This document shows, piece by piece, positions 37,640 through 49,395 of a stretch of DNA of 64,000 nt (positions within the stretch are counted from its first letter, which is position 1; every line of letters starts with the position of its first letter). Source of the DNA: Crotophaga sulcirostris (Eukaryota; Chordata; Aves; Cuculiformes; Crotophagidae). Location: assembly GCA_013397455.1 (NCBI GenBank), contig VYZB01000525.1, positions 537,549 to 601,548 of the forward strand. Reading direction: 5' to 3'. The translations under genes and the position numbers were made by a program. Under the pieces are notes generated by a model. The model saw only the letters and a program-made list of their open reading frames with translations, was not told the DNA's origin and did no database searches.

Positions 37640-40600
37640 GTAAGTAGAGGAAATAACAAAGTAAGACTCCTTGATTTAAGTTTCGTCAGGCACTATGTGG
37701 GAATAAAATTTCTTCCTTTTAAAATCAGTCAGATCTTCTTACTGATTTTTCTGAGTACAAAATAGCTTTCAGCACTTCCAAAACTTTTGAGGAAGGTGTT
37801 AACATGATTACTGGCTTTAAGAAGAGCAGACTCTCCTTAGCCCTCTAGTTGAGAATGGTGGGCAGGGAGTGCTTATTTATGTGTCTTTGTACATAGGGAG
37901 ACAGTACCAGGGAGCAGTGAATAACACTTTGGTCTCCGTTGGGTATGGGTAGATGAGTTCCTCAGGTACATGGTTCAGTAATTAGGCAGGTACGGTTGTA
38001 CTCGATGATCTCAGAGGTCTTTTCCAATCGGATGATTCTATGCAAGCTACAGGCTCTTCATCTGCTCCCTTCTCTTGTGGTAGTGAGTTCAGGGCACTGG
38101 GCTGTCCCTGTTTTGGTCCCCAGTTGTGCTGGCAGGCTGTGGTCAAGCCACAGTGTCTTTTTCCTTCATGGATTTTTAATATTGCAGTGGCATGTGGACT
38201 TGAACACCCTGGCTGTTTTCTAGGAGCCAGAAATGCTGTGTATGCTCTCTTTCAAACTCCTGTGGCTCTGGGAGGAATGTGGCAGGAGGGGGGGGATGCT
38301 TGTGGAGTGTTCTGAGGCAGTCCCTGGAGTACGGCTCAGGCCAGGCAGGGAGCAACTGTGGTGATGCACAAGGCTCTGTTGCTTTAGATGGCAGGCCTCC
38401 CATTAGCCTATGTGGAAGGTCAGGTTTACATCTGGACTTTATCTCCAAATACCAAGATCTGGAAGAGACCTGCTGGAGATGTGTGGTAGAGGAATGCTGG
38501 TAGAGAAGCCTTCTCTCCCAGCCCAGTCCTGTGCACAAAGCCACTGTTCACAAGGCATTTTCTTGACTGCTTTTGTTTCGTCTTTGGAAAGACTTTTGAC
38601 CCCTTTCTGCCCTGTTGTGAAGAAGGCTTCATGTTTCAGCAGCATGTGCAAGGGTTGAGCTGAGCAGGGGGCCTCAAGGGGGCCACTGTTTCCACATACC
38701 AACAAAGGTAGGTACCTGGGAAGGGAAGGAGAACTGTCTTGCAGTGTATTATATAATCTGAGGTATAATACATAATCAAGGACTGAGAAACCACTTTGCT
38801 CAGACATCACTATTTTTCAGGTTCTCTGTTTACTATTTTGCAACAGAGGGATGGGAACTGGAGAAACAAAACAAAACACCTTGGGAGTTGGGAAATACCA
38901 AGCTAATTCCTACTTTTCTTCAGATAGGCAACTTGCCTGGTGTCAAAACATGATTTTTTTCCCAGAAGGTTAATACTGTAATCTTCTTTTCTACTGATCT
39001 CCCTCTGCCTCCCTATTTCCATTTGGAAGTTTTCTACAGTAAACCAGATTTTTTCCAAAGCTTGGCATAGCACTTGCTTTAATTTTTCAGTTTCTGCTGA
39101 TCTGTTCCACTCCCCAGAGCTGAAAATCTTTTGAAAACTTAGACTGAGAAAAGGAGAATAAGAAAAGCCCTTGAAAGCTCCAGTGATCTCTTACCTATTG
39201 GTGTTGTAGGGAGTGGAGGTATGAAGAGGAGAGGGCAAAGGAAGGATAGTAGAAAATTGTTTTTGTTTTCCAAGCCCTTCTTGAAATGTGAAAGTTTTTC
39301 AGAAACATTCCACTGAAAAAAAAACCCAAAACAAAACAAAACAAAAAAAACCCCAGTAACCCAACTTGTCCCCAAATTCCAGCTTTTCAATAAGCTACTG
39401 TTTAGGTTTGAAAATATTTTGGTAGAAAACCTTTTCTTTCCCTTCCCCTTCATTTGTGGGTAAAACTTTTCACAGCATCAGCGGTGAGGTACACCAATTC
39501 CATTGCTTTCGTGCCAGTTATTCATCTTCACATGAGCATCACACAGATGCCTTGAGTAGTTTAAGTTAGTTAACTGTAGAATCAGTTCATCAGGGAAACA
39601 AGACCAAACTGAACAGGTTACTCTGGAAAGCTATTGTGATTGAGCTGATTGTGTACCTGTGCTTGAGCAATTAAATACACAGAGAATGAGTTGTATGAGT
39701 CATGAGTGTGCTACTTGAGCCAGGATTGGCTGTAAATGTTTATTGGAATTAGTACCAAAAAGCCTACCTATTGTTTAAGTTGTTTCTGCTGCCTCTGGAT
39801 GAAAGCTCAGCTGTGCACTCCCTTTCTCTCTGAGTTGCCAGGCATAGGTCCAGAGTGTTTCTTTCACATAAACCTTTGTATGCCACTAGAGGGGATTGTC
39901 CATCTTTTTCAGAGCAAATTCAGATGGTTGAGTGTAACTTGCTTTCTAGGGCTGCTGTGATAGTGCTGGCTGACTTCACAGGAAAGCAGAAAAGGAATGC
40001 TTATAATGGCCAGCATGCAAACATGTCAGTTGTATCTATCAATAAAGAACTCAACAAGGACACCTGAGCTGGTTGTCCAGAGCCAACCTGAGCATCTGTG
40101 CTGCACAGTGTGGCTGTGCTTCATTTGCAGCACTAGGCTAGACCTAACATTTGTTGATGGTCACTGCTGAGCAGGCAGCTATTAACCTTCCAGCCTATCA
40201 TTAAAATTAAGAATGCAAATCCTGAAGAGAATTTCCACAAGTTTTTTTAGCTGGCAAGAATCACCTGAAGGCTTTTCCTGTGGGGAGGACTTGGATGAGA
40301 GTCTAGGAGAAGAGGGGTAGAGCCCTCTTTAGCACAGAAGAAATAAGAACAGAAGGGATTTGCACTCTAGCAGAAGGCTGCTGGGTGGCACTTGGTGGTC
40401 CATGTTATACAAGTCAGATGGAACAACCATAGTGATTCATTCTGGTCTGTAAGCTCTGATTTAAAGATGCTTTTTATCTGACACTGAGACACCCCACCCC
40501 ACCCACCACTCCCCGAAAAATACATCAAGTGATACTGATGTCGTTAGTTCAATATTTACTATAGCCCTGCAAGTAAACTTATGAGAATGTAGTAGTTTCC

Positions 40601-43600
40601 TGAGGCAATTTGAATCTGTCTGCTGCTAAGGAAGAGAAAATTCTGTCTATTACTGAAATAAAGTGGTGATGACTCTCTATGACTAACCACTCCTGTGCCT
40701 ATGTGTTAATGGAAACTTATTGACTAACAGCTTTTGTGAAATTCAGGTCCTTGAACCTGGCTTCTGGTTAATGGTCCCACTGCCTTGTGGTGATTAGAAT
40801 AAGTCTAAGCATGTCTTTCTGCTCCGGGACTCTAGCACTGGCAGTGCCTTAGGGATTTGTCTGGAGAATTCCCGTGTAGCTGGCCCTCGATTCAGGGAAG
40901 AACTTCAGACCTGCACTTCTCTGTTTCTTCAAAGCAATCTCTTGATCCAAATGTCTCCAGCAGAGATACTTCCTTCTTGGAAGCAACTGTTTACAAGTGA
41001 AGCAGCAGAAGGAGAATAAATCTGCTACCTAGAAAAATGGTCTGTGAGAATGTGACTGTTCCATGAAATCAAAAATCTGCGGGTAAAAGCTATCCTGCAC
41101 CAAACCACCGAGAAATGCATTTCCTCATATCAGTATAAATGCAAGCATACATGTTATGAGGTATTGTATTTTTTTTTAATGGGTGAGTAGAAAAGTCTAG
41201 ACCACCAAGCTTTTTTCTGCCTGTACCTGATGACTGTTGCAGCAGTGTCAGTCATGCTTTGCACTTCATGTTTCTGCCAGGAGCTGAAGGCTGGTAGGGG
41301 CAGTTAGAGGAAGGAAACTTGTTTTGTTTGAAGCTCTGAGACAGCCTGAACCAACCCCTCTACTTTTCTGTGTCCTCTCTGCATGTGGGCAATAAATAAT
41401 ACTCATTTACTTTCCAAAACACTTTTTCTTCACCTTATGAAAAGCAGTGGTGTAAAGTCCCATATTTTTCTTCTTTCAGAGTGAAGCAGAGGGCAGGTCC
41501 GTGACAGGTGCTTTAAACTTTGACCCCGCACCTGATGCTCAGACTCTGTACAAGGCCATGAAAGGACTTGGTAAGTTGACTCCGACTACATGTGTAAATT
41601 ATATATTCTGCTTATAGTGGCTCAGTTGAAAGCCATTCCTCAAGAAAATTGCAGTCAGAGATACCATTTTTCAACGTGGAAAATTAAAAATTAAAGTTTC
41701 CTTGATGCATACTGAAACTTCTACATTATGACAGCAATGAATTAGGGAAGGTTGTCTGAACGCTTGAATTGGGATTCTGGGCTAGTGTCATCTTATTTTG
41801 TGCACTGCATTTATGGTTTATTGTTGCTCTCCACAGGGACAGATGAACAAGCTATAATTGACGTCCTAACCAAGAGGAGCAATATGCAGCGTCAACACAT
41901 TGCCAAATCCTTCAAAGCACAGTTTGGAAAGGTTCTTCCAAAACAAACCTATATTCAGTCACTGTTTCACTGCATGCACTATGTACTAAATGGGTGTACA
42001 GTTCACCCTGCAAGCATGGTGTAAACAATATGCAGGTCTTCAGTAATTAAGTAGATTAATACTTATTTATAAGGTCTGGGGTGAACATGTGAAATTATTT
42101 TTTGGTGGGAAAAAAACTACTTTTCCTCCAAAGATTGTAATATTTTTTAAAATCATTTTGACCAAAAATATTTTTAAAATATCTATTTTAACTGAAATTA
42201 TAGCTTCTTATTGCTTTCAAAGCTATAACAAAAATTTATGCCTTTCTAAGTGGCACTTGAAGTAAAGCATTGGTTTTGTTTGGAGCCCTTCTAAATGCTA
42301 AAGGGAGTTCAATTTAGAGACTTATTTAATTACATTTTTTTGGAAATTCTGAAAATTAAAACAAACTACAGTTATTGGCGACCATGTTTATCTGTGACTG
42401 TCATTCTGTCTTGCTTTAATTGGAAAAGATCTTCCAACAGCAAACTCTTCCACCAGCCATAGTCTGGAGCTAGTTGTCGGAGTTAAAGTGAAAGTAAGAA
42501 GGAAATGTATTGGGAAAGAGCAGTATAGGCTCTTAGGTCAGCACAGAAACAAATATCTGTAATGACCCTTGGTGGAAGGGGGACTGTCATCCCCCTGAGA
42601 AAGGGAAGCAGACTTGGGGGGGGGCAGAGGGAGCAATAATGGGACAGTGAATAGAGTACTTGCATCCCACTAAAACATACCCTAGAAAAAACGCATTACA
42701 GTGAAAGGAAAGTTTTAACTCTATCTTCAAAAAGACTGCATGCCTGATTCTGCAAAATTCCTGGGTGTGTGTTTCTATGCAGGCTTTGGGAACTGGCTCT
42801 GTCTGAAACCATATCCCTTTTTCAATTCAAGGCCTTCAGCTGCCTGGTTCTGTCTGCTGAGTAAAGCAGTGTGCAGGAAGACTTTTATCTTCCCTACTCT
42901 GCTGCAGAATTAATTAGTACCTGGGAGAAGCCTGAGTAATGGGACAACAGGGAACGTGGAAGAACCTAGATAAATCCTATTTGACATTCTGTACCTTTTT
43001 CAGTCCCAGGACGTTTTCTAATTAACTATCAACACAATACAGTTCAGCTTCATTGCTGTAGCATGTGGGGGTGGAAACAGCACTAGACAGTAAAATCCTC
43101 TGAAGCTTTTTGTGTAACTCGGTGGTGTGTGTTTAACAGGACCTAATTGAAAGCTTGAAATCTGAACTGAGTGGCGACTTTGAGAGGCTCATTGTAGCTC
43201 TCATGTACCCCCCATTCAAGTATGACGCCAAGGAGCTCCGTGATGCCATGAAGGTAAGTGAACTGCATGCAGTTTAAGTAGCAGCATGGATCCAGTGTTA
43301 ATTTCCTGTAACTGTGCTTATTAAGGCACGTGACAGTAGCTGACGTGTTACATGATTAAGCTTGTTACTGGCAGTTGTCTGAGAAATAGTTAATTGTGCC
43401 ATCAGTGCATATTGCGGGAGGTGCTGCTTTAGTATTTAGGAGTGTATGAGAGTTTCTGTACACACGTATCTCATAGAGTCTGGGGAAGGCAACAGGAAAA
43501 CTAAAATCAGCTTTGGCAAGGAATGAACATCCACAGGCGACAGTTTTCAGTTAAACATCTCTTCATTGTTTCTGCAGTGTCTCTCACAAAAGACCTCAAA

Positions 43601-46600
43601 GACACAAAGCTACTGCCCTAATGCCCTGCCTGAGATATGAAATCTTTAAGAAATCAAGGAGTGGTGTTGTGAGGGCCAGGCTGGGGTTGGCTGGGATTCT
43701 ACTTCTTGATACAGAATCTTTTCATGTTCCAGATGCAGAGAGGTCTATCAAAATGGTACAAAGATGGGCTGACTAGGCAAACTTTAGTCTGCCCACGTCC
43801 TTCTTATGCTATCATCAAAGATCCAGATCCAGAAATGTATTGCAAAAGTGCAAGGTTATATAAAATCATCCTTTATGGAATTAAGCACCTTAGTAAAAGA
43901 AACTGTGTTCAAACCAAATGTGCTTTGTGTCTCCAGCTTGCATCCTGACAGTTCTCACAGCTCAACATACAACCTAATATTTTGCTGCCATCCAGCTCCT
44001 CACTTGATTGTACTTCTCTAGCAATAAATTATCTGTGACTTTACTCCATGAAATTACTCATACCTTTCTCCACCTTAATTTCTTCACTATGTTTTCTATT
44101 AAAGGGTATAGGAACAAGTGAAGGTGTTATCATAGAGATCCTGGCATCCCGGACAAAAGCGCAGATCAAAGAGATAATCAAGGCATACAAAGAAGGTAAA
44201 GTGCCTGGGTGTCTGATTTGTGTGGTCAGAGCTATGTGTGATTTCCTGATTGCACAACAGGAATGTTGTTGCCAACTAACACTGTCAGAAGGAAAACGGA
44301 ATTTTCAAAAGCAAGAAGGTGCAACTTAACTGCTGTCAGTCTGGCAAACAGAATTTGGCTATGCTGAAAAAGTTTGAAATCCCTTCCTACCTCTTCATGC
44401 ATCTAGAGGAAATGGTCAACAAATCACAAATTTGGTTCAGCTTGGCCACACAGGCTTTTGTCAGAATGCAAAAACCTATAGCTATGTACGTGTTCTTTTC
44501 TTCTGATAGAAAATACTCTTCTGTATTTGTAAATATTCAGTATCCCTTTTGTCCCTTAAATTATATCTCTAACATTAGTTCTGTGCTTATGCCTTAGACA
44601 TCAGTGGAGCTAATGATTCAGTTGAATGTGAATGCTGACCTGAGTATCACTGAGGGTGTGAGCTCATCTCAGCCCTGTATTTTTTTAACCCTAGCAAACT
44701 TCTTGACTTGTGTCAGGCTATCATGTGTCCTTGAGTGGCTGGAGATATCCTGACTCTATCACCCAAATAACAAATCCTTCCCTTTTCCTTCTCTTTCCCT
44801 TGTGTAGAATACGGTTCTGATCTGGAAGAAGACATAAAATCAGAAACAAGTGGCTACTTTGAGCAGATTCTGGTTTGCCTTCTTCAGGTAATGCTAGAGA
44901 AGACATTGAGAGGATAGACCCTGGAAGAGTGGTGAATCATAGTTGAGGGGCAATGTTTTCTAAGAAACTTGTAGGGTGCAATGGCTTTATGCATACGGGA
45001 AAGTGAGGTGTTTCCCCGCAGCAGAGTTGATTAAGTTTCCAGCTCTCTTACTCCTGGTAAGGGAGGGGGTTTCCTTACTTCAGTCACATTGAAGCTGAAA
45101 TATAGACGCAGTTCAAGCAACATGTCTTTCCAGTTTATATGGTGATCATGATTGCATTGCCTTTTCTATTGCATGTCTGCTCCAAAAAGGAAGATAAAAA
45201 TGTGAAGGTAGGTATACTCTCATTTGTGCATTGGATGGATCTTATCACATTTTCTGAATTGTCCTGCCTAGGGACATAATAACCTAAAAATTTTTCAGCT
45301 CTATTTCATGGGACTGATTTCGGTGGCTTTCAGTGAAGGAATTAGTACTTGTGCTGTCTGAAACATTACTGCTTGAGTGCTCTGCAGAAATAGATAGCTG
45401 AGAAGGATAATTGATCATTGTCCAGAATTTATGCTGATCCTTATGTATGGAAGGATTGTCATGAGGTAAAATGGTTACATTTCTTTTTGTTCTCATAGGG
45501 TGAAAGGGACAACGCCACTCTCTACGTGGACACAGCACTGGCTCGCCAGGATGCAGAGGTACTCTCAAATGCCTGTGATGAGTGATATGCCTGCATCCCA
45601 CCTGTCTTGAGCTTCAGAGTGCTTTTGATACACGAAAGTATACAGGTATGGTAGAGTGGGACAGCAAAGAATAGGGAAGAAACCTCAAGAGTATTCTTGG
45701 CTGTCCAGCTGCTGCAGGAAGGCTAGAAAACATGGAGAAAGTCCTTGCTCCAATTTGACTAGAAGACACGGTCAAGAGGTTTCATATTCAGCTGTTCTAG
45801 GAAAGTCTAACTCACACAATGTTTTAGGTTACTTCAAACCCCTTTACCCTAAAAATGCCTTAAACCAAACTCTATTCCTTTATCAACTGCACACACAGAA
45901 CACCTCTCTAATGATTGAATGTTAAATTAAAGGCTCTCTACGCTGCTGGGGAGAAGATAAAGGGCACTGACGAGGTACAGTTCATCACCGTCTTGTGCAC
46001 AAGGAGTGCTACACACTTGCTGAAAGGTACGGAGCACAGCCCATACTCCCAAAACTCCGAAATGAAAAATCACTCTAGCCAAAAAGAAGAGGCAGGGCTA
46101 TAGGTGGGAGAGGTGGGTAGACAGAAGTAAGTACATTCGTCTGTCTCCTAATAGTCACTCAGTGACCTAATTGGTCACTCAGTGACCGAAAGCTGCCAGC
46201 AGATTTCTTGAAAACTTATGAACATGCTGCTGAAAATCAAGTGACTTATCTAGGAGTCCTTATACAGTGGTGATGGCTGGATGGTATAGCTGTTTCTGTA
46301 AATGCAAGGAGAGAGAGAGAGGGAGTCCCTTCCTAACCAGGTAGGAGCATGCAGTGGACAGATCCATGATTCCTTGGAAGTGGGTTCCTCTGGGAAAAAA
46401 ATCACTGAAAAAGTAGCTGATTATTCAGTGCTGGAGAATCATAGGGTACCCCTTGGATCTCTGTAGATGGGTTGGGTTTTTGTGAATGTTGCTATTCATT
46501 TTTTTAGCTGATTTCTAGGTTTGACTAAAGCTTCCTGAAGTTGGTGCAAATGTGGCCATTCCTTCAGTAGGATCTGTGTTTTCCTATCTCCATACAAGCA

Positions 46601-49070
46601 ACAGCTTTAAATATTTGACATAAAATGCCTGAGCAGTTACTTGGTAAAAAAAAATTATGTTCTTTTTTTCAAACAGTGTTTGAAGAATACCAGAAATTGG
46701 CCAATAAGAGCATAGAAGACTCTATCAAGAGTGAAACTGATGGTTCACTTGAGGAAGCCATGCTAGCTATTGGTAAGAGCAGCTATGTTTGCTCTTCTTT
46801 GTCTTTTCTCTTGCAACAGTTGACTCTTATAGGAGGGATCTACTTTATAAACGCATCTGGTAGGAATAAATGGTGCTTCTCAGGCAAGATAAACTCAGAT
46901 TCTAGGGGCATACTGAATTAATGGAAAGTGTGTTGAATCTCTGTCACCTGTTGCCCTGGACTGGAATTACCATTGATGTTTACTGAGCCTTTTTTGTATG
47001 CCTAGTGAAATGCACCAGGAATGTCCATTGCTACTTTGCAGAGAGGCTGTACCATGCTTTAAAGGTAAGACTCTTCACTGTAACATAATTGTTTTCATAC
47101 TGGACTTAACTTGTAACCTAGCTTTCACCACTTCAAATCAGAAGAGCCAAGAACCAAGAACCAAATCCAACAAGTTTAGCGCTAGTGTTGCAAGTAGTAG
47201 CAGAATCCCTTCAAGTACCCTTTAAGTTTGAGATACAGAGCAAACCTGGTTCTTCTGACTTAAAAATCTGATATGTAAAAGATACCAGCTCTCCCAACTT
47301 TGTGAAAAACTGAGATTAGTGATTATTTATCTATGCGATCTTAGTTTTCCTGTGAGTGATTAAACAATATTGGTTGAAACCAGGTGTTGTATGGGTGGTG
47401 CTGCAGGAAGATGATACTTATTCAGTGTCCATTGCCAACTCTGTAGTATGTTTGCTTTTGCATTTGATGTGTGCAAAGACTTATGGCGCACTTCCACGTT
47501 GGGCTTGTCGTATTGACAGTGGCCCCTTGGAGAGAGGATAGGGGTTGACCATCCAGAAAGAGAAGCAGATGTGCCACAGAACATGTGCCAAGTGATGTTT
47601 GAAAGGTGACTCCTCCTGTCCTTGACCAGTTTTCACCAGTTTATTCCTTGAACATCCGCTAACATCACAGACTGATATATCTGTTATTTCAGGGGGCTGG
47701 CACCCGTGATGGGACTCTTATAAGGGTGATTGTTTCTCGAAGCGAAGTTGACTTAAATCTTATAAAGGCTGAATTCAAGCATATCGCAGGAAAGACTCTC
47801 TCTAGTATGATTATGGTAAGCAGCATTTTGATATGATGATTCTTGGCCATCACAAACATTCTTAACCTGTCCCGCACTGTGGGATGCTTCCATGGCTGTT
47901 TTCAGTAAAAATGTCATTTCTGCTAAGCTTGTAGCTCTCCTTCATTAGGCCTGTTAACAGTCAGCTCCTTGAGAGACATTCGTGTGTGAAAGATGAGTCA
48001 GATTATATCAAGACAGTGCTATATAAGTCGAAACAGTGCTGGGGTTTTTGTTTTGTTTTTTCTTTGTTGTTGGTTTGGTGGGGTGTTGGGGTTTTTTTGT
48101 AGGCTTTTTTTGTTGTTTTGGGGGTTTTTTTGTTTGGTTGGGTTTTTCTGACATCCCAGATGAATGCCTGGTCTGTACTGTGGTCAGATAGCTTTAAACT
48201 GAACCTTGTCAAAACTTTCTTTAGCTCTTGAGGTTTGAGTGTCAGCTCTCAGTGAATGACCCTCACCTATCAGGGCTGGAATGCTGGGGTTTACCATTTG
48301 TCCTAAGGACTCTGGGACATTGCTCTCCCCCAGTGCAAATGGCACAGGAGCCCTATCCTTAGCAGTCCCCATGGGAAGTCTGGTTCTTTAATGAAGGCCC
48401 TTTCTTCTAATTGATGCTGTCAGTGTCTGTCATGTTGATTAATGATCAGTCTTCAAGGTCTGTTTGGAATATTCATTCCTTCTGAGAAGCAGAACTGACT
48501 TTGCACCTGTCGTCACAAAACATCCAAAGGGAGCAGATTTTTTTAGTGATATTCTCTGTAGTGCTTCCCTAGATCAAAATGACCATATTTGTGGCTTTTT
48601 TAAAAAATAACATGAAAGGGCCAACTATACCATCCTTTCCCTTCCTGTAAGGGAAAGAAAGCTACAAAAAATACTCAAGGGTATAAAATCTGAACACAAC
48701 AGAGTTAGTTGCTCTCATTCATGCTGACTTGTGCTGCTCTGTGGGATGGAGCCATGATCAGTTGCTCACCTGCATTCCAAAAAAAAGAATTGGACTCTTG
48801 ATGCGTGTTATTTCAGGTGGCAGCTACAAGCTTCATTTCTCCATTTACTTTTGATGATGTGTCAGCTGGCAGCAACTCTGCTGAAGTCTGGCTTCTTCTT
48901 TCCAAAGTCTTTTTCCTGTGTGGGCATATTCCATAGACTGACAAATTCAGCATTCAGAATGCGCTCAGGATCTTCCACACTCATTATTTTTTTTAAATTT
49001 ATTCTCCTGCCAGGATGACACCAGTGGCGACTACAAGACAGCCTTGCTGAATCTCTGTGGCAGTGACTGA
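37619..49070 (+). CDS. ANXA8: Annexin A8, complete coding region over 12 coding exons
   Basis: Joined exons: 37619-37639, 41480-41570, 41837-41931, 43140-43253, 44105-44195, 44808-44887, 45499-45558, 45933-46026, 46677-46772, 47006-47064, 47693-47815 and 49014-49070. Together they total 981 nt, 326 residues plus TGA. Human ANXA8 has 327 residues and also starts MAWWK. Four annexin repeats lie at about 22-92, 94-164, 178-249 and 253-324. Type II Ca2+ sites (GxGT plus an acidic cap 39 residues on) are GLGT 36-39/E78, GIGT 108-111/E150, KGT 194-196/E235 and GAGT 268-271/D310, so all four look intact. Annexins bind acidic phospholipids in a Ca2+-dependent way at the cytosolic face of membranes; A8 is linked to endosome organisation and epithelial cells. 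No signal peptide is seen, as expected. The symbol ANXA8L1 is also used for this orthologue. Confidence 0.97.
37946..38042 (+). mobile_element. CR1 LINE, extreme 3' end
   Basis: About 100 bases: GGGTAGATGAGTTCCTC, then GGTACGGTTGTACTCGATGA, TCTCAGAGGTCTTTTCCAA and GATGATTCTATG. Same tail subfamily as the 4395-5467 copy. It lies in ANXA8 intron 1, about 300 bases after the first coding exon. Confidence 0.88.
39316..39354. repeat. A/C low-complexity run (AAAAC)n
   Basis: A-rich run with AAAAC units in ANXA8 intron 1. Simple sequence. Confidence 0.85.
41480..41570 (+). CDS. ANXA8: ANXA8 coding exon 2
   Basis: 91 nt, acceptor TTCTTTCAG, donor TTG|GTAAGT, ending phase 1. Encodes [20 protein letters not shown] and then [11 protein letters not shown] up to the first base of Gly38. 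It starts the first annexin repeat and its Ca2+ loop. Confidence 0.95.
41837..41931 (+). CDS. ANXA8: ANXA8 coding exon 3
   Basis: 95 nt, the canonical annexin size for this exon. Acceptor CTCTCCACAG; encodes [16 protein letters not shown] to [10 protein letters not shown]. The donor is AAG|GTTCTT, which is weak at +3 to +5. The open frame runs on into the intron to a TAA at 42022-42024. Confidence 0.93.
43140..43253 (+). CDS. ANXA8: ANXA8 coding exon 4
   Basis: 114 nt, phase 0 at both ends, acceptor GTTTAACAG, donor AAG|GTAAGT. Encodes [20 protein letters not shown] to LRDAMK, including the acidic cap E78 of the repeat-1 Ca2+ site. Confidence 0.96.
44105..44195 (+). CDS. ANXA8: ANXA8 coding exon 5
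   Basis: 91 nt, acceptor TTCTATTAAAG, donor AAG|GTAAAG, ending phase 1. Encodes [20 protein letters not shown] to KAYKE, the repeat-2 Ca2+ loop and annexin consensus. Confidence 0.96.
44808..44887 (+). CDS. ANXA8: ANXA8 coding exon 6
   Basis: 80 nt, the canonical size. Acceptor CCCTTGTGTAG, donor CAG|GTAATG, ending phase 0. Encodes [20 protein letters not shown] and ILVCLLQ, with cap residue E150. Confidence 0.96.
45499..45558 (+). CDS. ANXA8: ANXA8 coding exon 7
   Basis: 60 nt, phase 0 at both ends, acceptor TTCTCATAG, donor GAG|GTACTC. Encodes [20 protein letters not shown], the linker between repeats 2 and 3. Many annexins have 57 nt here; the human A8 linker has the same 20 residues. 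Confidence 0.93.
45933..46026 (+). CDS. ANXA8: ANXA8 coding exon 8
   Basis: 94 nt, donor AAAG|GTACGG, ending phase 1. Encodes [20 protein letters not shown] to RSATHLLK, start of repeat 3. The acceptor (GTTAAATTAAAG) has almost no pyrimidine tract; a weak splice site. Confidence 0.94.
46154..46187. promoter_or_regulatory. Twin palindromes GTCACTCAGTGAC in ANXA8 intron 8
   Basis: GTCACTCAGTGAC at 46154-46166 and GGTCACTCAGTGACC at 46173-46187. Each is an inverted repeat around a central C, and the two copies sit 19 bases apart. The half-site GGTCA resembles a nuclear-receptor half-site, but the spacing (5 bases) is not that of a standard oestrogen-response element. Function unknown. Confidence 0.3.
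46677..46772 (+). CDS. ANXA8: ANXA8 coding exon 9
   Basis: 96 nt, acceptor TTTTTTTCAAACAG, donor TTG|GTAAGA, ending phase 1. Encodes [20 protein letters not shown] and [11 protein letters not shown], with cap residue E235. Confidence 0.96.
47006..47064 (+). CDS. ANXA8: ANXA8 coding exon 10
   Basis: 59 nt, the canonical size. Acceptor TTTGTATGCCTAG, donor AAG|GTAAGA, ending phase 0. Encodes [19 protein letters not shown], the start of repeat 4. Confidence 0.96.
47693..47815 (+). CDS. ANXA8: ANXA8 coding exon 11
   Basis: 123 nt, phase 0, acceptor CTGTTATTTCAG, donor ATG|GTAAGC. Encodes [20 protein letters not shown] to GKTLSSMIM, the repeat-4 Ca2+ loop. Confidence 0.96.
48041..48148 (+). repeat. 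G/T-rich low-complexity tract
   Basis: Runs of T with repeated GGG/GGGG/GGGGG blocks, in ANXA8 intron 11. On the + (non-template) strand it has more than four G-tracts, so a G-quadruplex is possible. Confidence 0.85.
49014..49070 (+). CDS. ANXA8: ANXA8 coding exon 12 with stop
   Basis: 57 nt including TGA at 49068-49070; acceptor TTCTCCTGCCAG. Encodes [19 protein letters not shown]310 caps the repeat-4 Ca2+ site. The protein ends GSD, one residue shorter than human A8, which ends GSDP. Confidence 0.96.
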   Translation, partial: DDTSGDYKTALLNLCGSD

Positions 49071-49395
49071 TAAAATTTATGAGGAAGATGTTGAAATGAA
49101 TACAGAGGGAAAATTACCAGTGAACAAGGGTCTGAAAATGTACATGTGGAAACCCTTTCTGTTGATCCAAGTGGGGAGAAAAAGATGGTCAAATTAATGA
49201 TCAATATTTCCAGAACTCTCTGAAAGATGTGGATGCTCTTTACACATTAAAAGCTATTCAATTCCCTAACAGTTTTTCGGTGGGAATGTTTCTTTTTTGT
49301 TTCCATTTCGTTCTGTGAAATTTCCCTCTTCTTTTAACACACTGTGCAGTGTGTGGCAATTAGACATGAAATAAAAGGAATTTCTGAGTCATTGG
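49071..49395 (+). other. ANXA8: ANXA8 3' UTR
   Basis: AT-rich sequence between the stop codon and the expected cleavage site, about 20 bases after AATAAA at 49370-49375. Length about 325 nt. The exact cleavage point is not visible. Confidence 0.75.
49370..49375 (+). terminator. ANXA8: ANXA8 polyadenylation signal
   Basis: Canonical AATAAA followed by the GT/T-rich stretch TTGGTCCCTCTGTAGGTGTTT about 20-40 bases downstream. Confidence 0.8.
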
